Translations under genes and position numbers: made by a program
The notes under the pieces: model-generated
What the model was told of the DNA's origin: nothing
Databases searched by the model: none
What the model saw: the letters and a program-made list of their open reading frames with translations, nothing else
Shown: positions 47,758-57,000 of the stretch, piece after piece
How the letters are laid out: every line of letters begins with the position of its first letter
Position numbering within the stretch: position 1 is the stretch's first letter
Assembly: GCA_963678675.1 (NCBI GenBank)
Contig: OY783192.1
Location: 27,831,184-27,895,183, forward strand
Direction of reading: 5' to 3'
Source: Xiphydria camelus
Taxonomy: Eukaryota > Arthropoda > Insecta > Hymenoptera > Xiphydriidae
DNA: 64,000 nucleotides

Positions 47758-49558
47758 ATGAGCAAATATTCCATTGTAGAGTTCGATGATGGATTGCAGC
47801 TGGTACCTACAGCTTGGTTAAGGATTTTAAACAAAAATATATCATGCATTTGGCCGGATCATTTGAAAACTCAATTATTTTTAAATAAAGCAATTATTAA
47901 AGAACTTATGCCAAAAGACAATGAGGATTGGTCAGTTGTTGAGGTTAAGAAAATATTTGAGACAGCAGGTACACAGTTTATTACTGTCAGGAAAATTGCT
48001 AGTGAAGTAATTTTTTCAAAGTATTAACTAACACTTCGAATGTTTGCCTTTCTTCAATTTGATACATAACGCAGCTACCTACGAAAAAGGCATGGAAAAA
48101 CTGGTTTTGGCCGAGGATACATCCAATATAAACGATTCCGCATTATCAGATAATGAAAAAGAGAGGCATAAAATCAAGTTGAAATTTAAAAGACGTGAAC
48201 AGGCAAAGCGCAAATTGTCTTCTTCGGATGAAGAAAACATGGATTTCGAAGAAACTATTTTGTCAACGTTCCCAGCTTCTACTCTGAGGCCAAAGAATGA
48301 TGACCGTAAAAGATCATCCGGCCCGAAAATTTCAAATATGCCTGTTGTAAAGGAGAGAAATGCTAGCTTTGACGCGAAAAGTGACTCTAATACCCCGGAC
48401 GTGCATTTATCACAGAAAGGTATTTCTACAGAAAATACATCTATGTGTGTTTCTTGCAATAAATATAATTTATTAATTTTTTTCTGATATACTTGTACAA
48501 CAGAACCAATTGCCCATCACTCATCCATGTTAGGAAATATTCGCGAGGGGTCATTTTTCTCGGAAAATGAACACTGCTCATCATTTACTCGTGCTCAAAC
48601 AAATAACAATATAGAGGAAATAAAAGGTATTTTGAAAATAACGATGTTTATCGTATTTATTAATTATATATAATATTTTATTTCGTTTGCAGGTTTTCTG
48701 AAAGAAATATTGAGGAAACAAAACCTTTTACTTTACCAAGTACGCAGCACAAATGCAAAGCTCGCAATATTAGAAGAGCGGCTTATTCCTATTGGCGATC
48801 AAAATACCGTTGAAGACGTAAATTTGCCACTACGCGATATAACGCAACTTCAGCAATTTGAAATAGAGCTGGCCAATCAAGATTTTTTAAATCGCATCGT
48901 TAGTTGTTTTACAATTTCTTTTGATTTTATTTAATTTATTGAGGCTCTGTCTGATTGAAACCTTTTTCAACATTCATCACCATAAATTTACATGAATCGA
49001 TACTTATCAAATTGTAAAAACGTATAAAAGTTAAAAATATGAAAATATTCTGTAAGTACAAAATGTGAAAGACGTGTTTGAGATAAGATTGTAGAGTTAG
49101 CAAAATGATAATTTGTGCTCAAACGATTTATCGGACATAATAGGTAACAATACATAATATGGAATATATGATAGGTTAAAATGGTAAAAACCATTGGAGG
49201 AGACGACTTTAATGCAGTTATAAGCGGCATTATGAAGAAAATAATGTCTGATGAACTGGCGGAGTTGTTTAGTGTGTATGGTCGCAAAGGAAAACGATCC
49301 TTTAAAGAATCACTCATACTTGAAGTAATAACAAGTAAGTTCTATACGTCGTAAAATCATGATCATGTTCGATATTAAGAAATAATTTATATTTTCATTG
49401 CAGAAGCAGTTCTTAGTCGTTTTTCAAATGGCACCAGTAATGAAATATTAAAACAAATTGGCAACTGGTTAGCGCAAGCTAAAATAAGAAGGGTACGGAA
49501 GGCGAATCAGGAGCATGCACTAGGGAAAGCTATGGTAGAAGAACAAGATAAGGAATAG
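47758..49558 (+). CDS. DUF4806-like protein, 6 exons, element-associated
   Basis: Exons 47758-47968, 48075-48419, 48504-48626, 48693-48898, 49175-49334 and 49404-49558 join in phase to 1200 nt (399 residues), with GT/AG borders throughout. The N-terminus (MSKYSIVEFDDGLQLVPTAW) is a small module common to this family. The centre is a Lys/Ser-rich, probably nuclear region and a coiled-coil (LLLYQVRSTNAKLAILEERL). The C-terminal third (IGGDDFNAVISGIMKKIMSD, then SNEILKQIGNWLAQAK) matches what I know as the DUF4806 domain. These proteins are regularly found downstream of Tnp2-like transposases in insects and are probably the element's second protein. No function is established. Exon 2/3 borders are the least certain. 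Confidence 0.7.
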
Positions 49559-49720
49559 ATTTATGAATTCTCAAGTACAAATGTAGCTGTATATGTATAT
49601 TATATGTATATAGCCAGATACTACAGTTATTTTATATTAACATAGTTATAAAACAATATAAAAAATATACGTGTGATATTTTGGAACTGCAGTTCTTTTT
49701 ATTTGAAAGGAATTCCTATA

Positions 49721-49820
49721 AAGCCTTATATCCACGGTGGTAGAACTCGGTCCGAGTTTTCAATCACTGTGTGAGTAATTAAAATTCTGATCGAGTTCTA
49801 ACATCGTGGACACAAGGCTT
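49721..49820. mobile_element. 100-bp hairpin MITE, AAGCCTT ends
   Basis: AAGCCTTATATCCACGGTGG followed by TAGAACTCGGTCCGAG pairs with CTGATCGAGTTCTAACATCG then TGGACACAAGGCTT. The arms are ~40 bp with few mismatches around a 20-nt loop. It has no coding content and lies just 3' of the DUF4806-like gene. Confidence 0.75.
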
Positions 49821-49848
49821 AATAAAAATTAAATTTACATTTTCGAAC

Positions 49849-50040
49849 CAATATTGCTAAAATATTTTAGCGCAATATTGTTGGAATATTGCAACGCAAT
49901 ATTGCGAAGATCGGACATTTCAATATTGCTGCATCATTGTAGCAATATTGCAGCAATATTTCATAATCTCGCTGCAATATTGCTATCTTACGACGCAATG
50001 TTTCTACAATATTGCTGCAATATTTCAGTGCTGTATGGGA
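49849..50040. repeat. Cluster of CAATATTGC palindromic units
   Basis: GCAATATTG or a close variant (CAATATTGCTGCA, GCAACGCAATATTGCG) occurs about ten times in 190 bp with irregular spacing. The unit is self-complementary, so the block is full of small hairpins. Spacing is too irregular, and spacers too short, for a CRISPR array. Confidence 0.75.
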
Positions 50041-50446
50041 ACGTTGCCAAGAATACAATGAAAATTGCAACGCACAATAAAAAATGTTTAAACTATAATC
50101 ATATATCCATGATACTGAATTATCAATCGAATAACTGTTTTATATCTTCAGCATTCCCTATGAGTTGTTTTTATAGGTTTTTATAGATTATTTGTAATTT
50201 TTTCTTTTTCTTTAAAATGTTGGACAAGAAGCCTCTGACAACGATTCCGGAGTCATTGACGCTTTAATAGTCCGCCATAAATTTTTCAATATTTTATTTA
50301 CTAATGATTTTCAGCATGAACGATGCATAAAATGGGTTCATAATTCATTTAATTATTATTCCATAAAGTTTCAGATCGCTGTGAAAACATTTTTTTCAAA
50401 CACATTTTTGACTCCAAAGAAACAGTCGATCCTCCTTAAGTTAGGT

Positions 50447-50712
50447 TAGGTTTTGGCTTTGCGTCAGCTGCATAGAGTTGTGCTGCGAATGCGTGGCGTT
50501 GGACACACTGACTGTGCCAACTTCAAGTAATAATTGCACGCAGTGATTTCTCGAGTGTGCCACTTTTATTTTACGCACTGTGAGGTTATTTCACACACTG
50601 CACAGGTTATTTTACGCACTGTGCAACCTTTCAACATTCGTGTGTAAAACGTCATTTTACATGCGTTGAGGACGCCCATAAAACCGAGTATTTGGCACTG
50701 AGTGACAAAAAT
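50447..50712 (+). repeat. Copy 1 of the GTCACTCAGTGCCAAATAC repeat family
   Basis: It runs from TTAGGTTAGGTT through GCTGCGAATGCGTGGCGTTG and repeated TTTTACGCACTGTG motifs to TTTGGCACTGAGTGACAAAAA. A close relative, ~85 percent alike by eye, lies at 57088-57357, and a rearranged inverted copy at 54716-55452. It carries no ORF. It is a non-autonomous repeat family. Confidence 0.7.
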
Positions 50713-51334
50713 TACATTTTGGTATCAAGATTATTAAATAGTACCTTTTCCTAACTAGTTATACAGGGTCTTCAAAAAGTCCCGGTACGGCTGATTATCT
50801 CAGCAGGAAATCATTTTAGAGAAAAATGTTTAATGCAAAACTTTTAGGATTTTTCCCTGGCTACCCAATGATCATATTGGATTTGACCTTGACCATGACT
50901 TTCAAGGTCATATCAAGGTCAAATTGATCTTTTTAAATGCAAACCCCTATTTTTGATACCGGAAATGAAAAGAGCGGGAAATTTGACATTCAAATATGTC
51001 CTTGACCATTCTTTTCATGTGACCTTTATGGTCAGCAGAGCACAGTGGAAAATTTCCTTGAATTAGAAGGACAACATTCTTAACCCTTTGCGCCATGGTG
51101 GCACTCTAAGAGTTTTTATAACAATTTTCTGAGTAATTTTCACCGAATTTTCGAACTTTTTTTGGTGTTTGAGCATTAGTTATAGTCCGAATATATTCAA
51201 GAATAAGAATTGATGTGCAATAATTTGAAATCATGCATGATTTTGTTAATGCGGATAAACAAACCTTGACAAATTGCAATTTTTCTAGATAAAATTCATT
51301 ATATCCGAAAGTTTTGGAAGTTTTGGCGCCAAAG

Positions 51335-52350
51335 TCGCCACCGTGAGGTTTTTGGGGTCGCTGATTACGAATCCATGGTCAGATTTTCAAAATTCAAAAT
51401 GGCGGATCCAAAATGGCGGATCAAAATTCGGAAAACGGTGCAAATATAATGAAAATGTATATCTGGGGCTTCTTGGGGTCGCTAATTACGAATCCGAGGT
51501 CAGATTTTTACAATTAAAAATGGCGGATCCAATATGGCCGATCAAAATTTGGAAAAAGGTGCAAATATCATGAAAACGTATATCTGGGGGGTTTTGGGAT
51601 CGCTGATTATGAATCCATGGTCAGATTTTCAAAATTCAAAATGGCGAATCCAATATGGCGGATATAAATTCAGAAAAATCTTTGCAGCACGAAAGTATAT
51701 TGTAGCCGAACGTTGTGGATCGTGGTATCACTTGCAATGTGCCCTAATTTTTACGTTCATCGGGCCACTTTTTGCATTTTTGTCCGCTATATTGGATCCG
51801 CCATTTTGAATTTTGAAAACCTGCCTACGGATTCGTAATCAGCGACCCCAAAACCCCCCAGATATACATTTTTATGATATTCACACCGTTTTTTAAATTT
51901 AGATCCGCCAATGTTAAATTTTAGAAATTTGACGATAGATTCGTAATGAGCGATCTCAAAACCACCTAACTGCCAATTTTCACGTTCATCAAGCAACTTT
52001 TTGCATTTTCATCCGCCATATTGGATCCGCCATTTTGAATTTCGGAATTCTGAGCTCAGATTCGTTATCAGCGACCCCAAAAAAACCCCCCAGTGATGAA
52101 TTTCAAGCCGATTGAACCGAAGGAAAAATGCATGACACAAAGGGTTAATGGCTTATTCAACTTAAACCAAATTCGGTATTTGGGGGTTTTTTGGGTCGCT
52201 GATCACGAATCTGAAATCAGATTTCAAAAATTCAAAATTTTCCAAATTTGGCACAAATCTGTCAGTTTTCGAAAATCTCGTCCGCCATATTGGATCCGCC
52301 ATCTTGAATTTTTAAAACCTGACTCCAGATTCGTGATCAGCGACCCAAAA
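51335..52350. repeat. Tandem and inverted ~125-bp units, GGATCCGCCATTTTG
   Basis: At least three direct units start near 51340, 51470 and 51590 (TTGGGGTCGCTGATTACGAA, ATGGTCAGATTTTCAAAATT, AAAATGGCGGATCCAA). Inverted units follow at ~51790, ~51930 and ~52015, then one direct (52190) and one inverted (52300) flanking pair. The block can fold into nested hairpins. Short open frames reading the repeat are not genes. Confidence 0.8.
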
Positions 52351-52633
52351 AAACCCTATACCGTATTTGGTTTAAGTTGAATAAGCCATTAAGAATGTTG
52401 TCCTTCTAATTCAAGGAAATTTCCCACTGTGCTCCGCTGACCATAAAGGTCACATGAAAAAAATGGTCAAGGACATATTTGAATGTGAAATTTCCCGCTC
52501 TTTTCATTTCTGGTATCAAAAATAGGGGTTCGAATTTAAAAAGGTCAATTTGACCTTGAAAGTCATGGTCAAGGTCAAATCCAATATGACCATTGGGTAG
52601 CTAGGGAAGAAAATCCTAAAAGTTTTGCATTAA

Positions 52634-53835
52634 GGAGGATCGTCAGAGAAATGACTTCTCAGAAACCGTAGTTAAAAATTTTTTTAAATACTTGTGAACC
52701 CATTTTAATAAGAGAAAAAAAAATCAAACAATTTCACTACAATTTTCTCGTAATTAATTTTTAAAACTTACGAGATTAGCATTGAGTCTTATGGAGAGCA
52801 TATTTCAAATGCATAGAACTTGCGATTTTCAACCGAAAAAAATACTGGAAACTATGAAATGAGTTTTATCACCACACGAACTTGTTTTTACTAAATTATA
52901 AAGAATTTTCACTCTACAGTTTTTTTAATATAAAGGAAAAACTGTCGAAAAATTCAAATATTTCATGTGCATCGTCCGCCATATGCAAAAACGTGGCAAC
53001 ATCGTACTATGTGACGTCATAAGCTATTGACGCGAAGCGTGCTGGTAAATTTAAAAGTACGAAAGTACAAATAGGATAATGTATTGACAGATTTATTTTA
53101 AAAAGTACAACTAGATATACACTGTGAAATACTTTCAAACGATTTTGAGGAATAACATTTCTATGAACACGATCGTTTCAAAATGATATGAAAGTAAAAA
53201 ACCCTACGAATATTGAGAAGCCACTTTTGTTTTTGAGTTCATTGAATTCTGATATGCATTAAAAAATATGAAATTATTAATAATTGAAAATTTAAACTAC
53301 GTGCCGAAAATTATGCTCGATCTTTAAAAAAGGAATATAATTTATTAAGAACTTCCGACCGTGCATTAACTCGATTTAAAACTTGTTCTAATCCCTCTTT
53401 TCCAATTTTCAAGTAAGCTTCTGAAAAGGTTGTAAGTTCAATATTTGCTCCTGCCAATTTGGACAGCATGGACTCGAGATTGAGGTTATAAACAGACGTC
53501 ATGAACCGCTTCAACGCGTTGTCCGTCGATAAGAATTCTGTTTTACCTACCGATTTGCTACCAACTTACAAATGTTGAAATGCTATGTTGCCACGTTTTG
53601 CACACATTTTACATATTTAAAATAAATTAAGTTTGAAGTTATAAAATTGTTTTCCAATATTTATCTTATTTTTTAGATTGAAAGTAACAAAAAGGAAAAA
53701 GAATTCAGCACCTATATTTATTATTGCAGTTTTTATAAAACTTAAAATTTCACTATTTGTAATTGGCAACACACGTCGATTTCTTTGTTCTTTTCCCCTT
53801 CTACCTCACCCCGAAGAGCACTGACGCGATCCTCC
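52634..53835. mobile_element. 1202-bp TTAA-flanked insertion, GGAGGATCG ends
   Basis: TTAA at 52630-52633 and 53836-53839 flanks GGAGGATCGTCAG on the left and CTGACGCGATCCTCC on the right, an inverted terminus. The mirror arm of the host element at ~50831 reads AAATGTTTAATGCAAAAC without the insertion, proving the empty site and the TTAA duplication. This is a piggyBac-type signature. The same end (CAGTCGATCCTCCTTAA) appears alone at 50423-50439. The insert includes a second inverted pair (GCAAAAACGTGGCAACAT at 52984; inverse near 53582) around a coding-like segment. Confidence 0.82.
53311..53568 (-). pseudogene. Orphan coding-like segment inside the TTAA insertion
   Basis: Reading on the minus strand from about 53568 gives an amphipathic, helix-prone stretch: KTEFLSTDNALKRFMTSVYN, NLESMLSKLAGANIELTTFS, EAYLKIGKEGLEQVLNRVNA, ending FFKDRA and a TGA/TAA-type stop. 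Composition is protein-like, unlike the surrounding AT-rich DNA. I do not recognise the family. There is no good start codon. A possible AG acceptor lies at its upstream end, so it may be a captured 3' exon of a host gene or a remnant of the element's own protein. Confidence 0.35.
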
Positions 53836-54000
53836 TTAAACATTTTTCTCTAAAATGATTTCCCGCTGAGATAATCAGCCGTACCGGGACTTTTTGAAGA
53901 CCCTGTATAAGAACTACAACGTTGTTACATCCTCAAGAAGGCACAATACGTCATGTGCGTGCCTGTATATTTATGGGTACAAATAGAAATAAATATTTCT

Positions 54001-57000
54001 CTATATTTTACTTTTCCGTGATAGGAATTCAAGAAATCTCTCCATGAGATCGGGCGACGTCCATCTCTGCGTCAGTTCGTCGACCTCCGCAGCAGACGCA
54101 TTTAGTAAAGTCTCTCGATCCCATTTTCTGACCAGCCGTTTCGATGCAAGTATAGACTGATAATATAAATAAGATATGATAAAGTATTATCTAAATAAAT
54201 TAAGCTAGACTTAGGAAATGAATAACATAAAACACTGAAGCACTTGGACAAAAAACCATTATTACATTATCAAAATTCTCAATATTTAAAATGGGAAAGA
54301 TTGTAATCATTTTCAGTAGTTTACATTCTCTTGTATCATTAAAGACGTAGTTTCCCAGGGCTGAACAATACCAGTCATAATATATTAAACCCCCTTCTGG
54401 CTGACAAAAAATATTAGACCAGCACGTGTAAGATCTCATCTTTACTTTGTATTTATCCTTCAGACCAAAAATCTAGAATAGCCAGAAGGTGCTGTCGGAG
54501 TTTAACTCTCAGTTCCTTATCTTGTTTACAGCCTTTGAATTCTGGCAAACCCCAATGCCTGCAATCATCAACTATTTCTCGATCACCCTTTTGCACACGC
54601 AAAAGACAATCTCGACTAATTCTCCCCTACCCGGCTCTCTCGCTAAATGTTCCTTAGCTAGTCGACAGCCGTCTTATTCTCCCAAATCCCAAGGTATCCT
54701 GGTACCCAAATAAAAGTGACTTTTTGTCACCCAGTGTCAAAAACCTCGGTTTTTCGATCGGCCTCGACGCTTGTGAAATCGTGTTTCACGCACTGAAGCT
54801 ATTCAGTGTGTGTGAACAACCTGTGCAGTGCGTGAACACTTTTTTCTGCACTGGAGAAATAGTTGTGAAGTTAGCAGTCAGTGAATCCAACCGAATGTCC
54901 AACACTGCGCATGCGCCGAGAGACTACACAGTTGACAGAAAGCCGGTACACATAACCACAAAACGATGAATTGTAGTTTTATAGTGTGAAATAAATAAAA
55001 ACTCGTGACAATGGATCCCGATTTTATTCAACAATGGAACCAGTGTTGGTTGACACGTTATTGCTTATCAGTGTCCAACTATGAATTTGTTAATTTTTTT
55101 TTGTTGTCCAAAAAATGCATATTTAATTTTGTTTACATTGATAAAAGTTTATAATTTTACTCTAACTTTCAATGTGTTAATTTTTTTCTTTCTTTTCTTT
55201 AAAAAATATGTTTTATCTTTTTTTTTTGGGGGGGGGGCTCCGCCCCTAACCCCCCTCTGTACCGCCGCCCCGGACCCCGTCCACGCCCACGCTTCAACCT
55301 CGGTTTTGACACTTTGGTGACAAAAAGTCAAATTCGATATTCGTGCGTTTCGCGCCGTTTTTAACGAGTGTGATTGCCGCACTCGCTTCGCTCGTGCGGC
55401 AAACTTCACACTCGTTAAAAACATGCGATTCACGCACTCGTATCGAAAATAACTATTCTTCACCCCGACCATTATTACGAATACCAATCCTCTTACTTGT
55501 AAAGACAAAGACGGAATTTGTTCCAGATGAAACCACACTTTATCCAATTCATCATGTCGATATAATTTGCTGATGAAACCACATTGTTCAGCTTCTACTG
55601 CACTCATCTTATGACCCAAATATAACATATCGCCCGCCTAAAATATATTACACCAACTTTCATGAATTCACACACAATTAGTGTAATATTAAAAATACAA
55701 AGTAAACCGGATGAAAATGTTTGAAAATTTCTTAGGTATTCCGAGTCGAACAATTTTCAATAAATTCGAAAAACTTTTCACTGGAATCTAGAATACCTTG
55801 GATGATCCCATAATTTTTGGAAATGTGTAGGTAGAACATCCTTCAGCAACTAGGCCCAAACTACTGAATGGCGTATGAAAGTAGGCCTGTTGGAAGAGTT
55901 CATTAATACACTTACCGTCTATGTATTAATGTATTACGTAAAATGCTTGAAAGGAAACTAATAAGTTACATTATATCTACTCTGTTATGGTGTTTATCTA
56001 TTACTTATTACTTTTAGTTGAAAGACCGCTAGTTTCTTCTTAATAATAGATAAACTTCCGTCTATTTGAAATTTACAGAATCAAAGTAAAGATAAAACTC
56101 ATGGAGTGATATGTTATAATAGGTTCTAGATTAAAATACACAAATTTTGTCAGGTGTATAATCTGATAGAAATGCTTTTAGCGCACTGCAAATAAATGTC
56201 ATGTCTATTACACAGGGTGGGGCATTAACTATTAGCACCTTAGATATCTTAGAAAGTATAAGGTTCATTGAAATATTTGCTGAAATGAAATTGTACAGTA
56301 CGAAGGGGGCCATCCGATAGCGATAATAGTTTTTTTTGCAGGTGTAGGTACTTTGGATATTTGAAGGTCACCTTAATTTTTTTTAATGGATTGGTATGTT
56401 TTTGTTTCTGTATCATGACAGAGGAGCTTGAAACGAGTTGAACGATCTATCACATAAGGTCATTGAAGGTCATAGAAAGTACAGATAAAGTGTACAAAAA
56501 AGTACCAACTACACTTTACGACATGCAACAAAGAATTATTGCAGCCCGTACATCAATAAGTTCTGACGCTGTAAGACTTGCAAGTCAATCAATTGTAAAA
56601 AGAATCCAATGTTGCATTGATGCTGATGGTCATCATTTTGAACACCTACTAAAACGTAGTAATTTTATTTTCGTTATGAGGGCGTGAAGCGCCGTTTTTA
56701 ACGCGAGTGTGAAGTTAGCTACACGGTATATACGCGGTATAGCGCTATACTGAGAATAACCATAAGGCTTATTGCTGGTTATTCTCAGTATAGCGCTATA
56801 CCGCGTTTATACAGTGTTGGTAAAACCGGCCCTAAGTGTCAAACACGAGGTTGCCAGGGTTCGGGACGGGTGGTTAGCGGGGGGGGGGGGGGGGGGGGGG
56901 AGCCCCCCATATTACAAAAAAGTATTTTTTAAAGTAAAAAGAAATAAATAAACAAACAAAGAACTTTAACACATTCACTGCTGCTCTAATTTAGATAGGT

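Larger units (their letters stand above)
50764..53905. mobile_element. 3.1-kb foldback TIR element, CAGGGTCTTCAAAAAGTCCC ends
   Basis: The left arm (50764-~51080) is mirrored in two blocks at the right, 52385-52633 and 53836-53905. TA flanks both ends. The arms include conserved CCCGGTACGGCTGATTATCT, TTTGACCTTGACCATGACTT and AAGGACAACATTCTTAA segments. The centre holds tandem units of the GGATCCGCCATTTTG type. The break between the right-arm blocks is a later TTAA-type insertion. The terminal CAGGGTCTTCAAAAAGT resembles mariner-type ends; no transposase remains. Confidence 0.85.

Noticed and set aside
49849..50040. Regularly recurring motif that at first suggests a CRISPR-like array
   Set aside because: Units are only 9 bp, spacing is irregular, there are no cas genes, and the locus is eukaryotic.
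50454..50465. TTAGG-type insect telomere repeat (GTTAGGTTAGG)
   Set aside because: Only two units occur, as part of a dispersed repeat family; no array, so no telomeric meaning here.
51343..52380. Chain of short frames with repeated WRIQ/ESEVRF-like peptides
   Set aside because: They are direct translations of the tandem GGATCCGCCATTTTG units, not a repeat protein.
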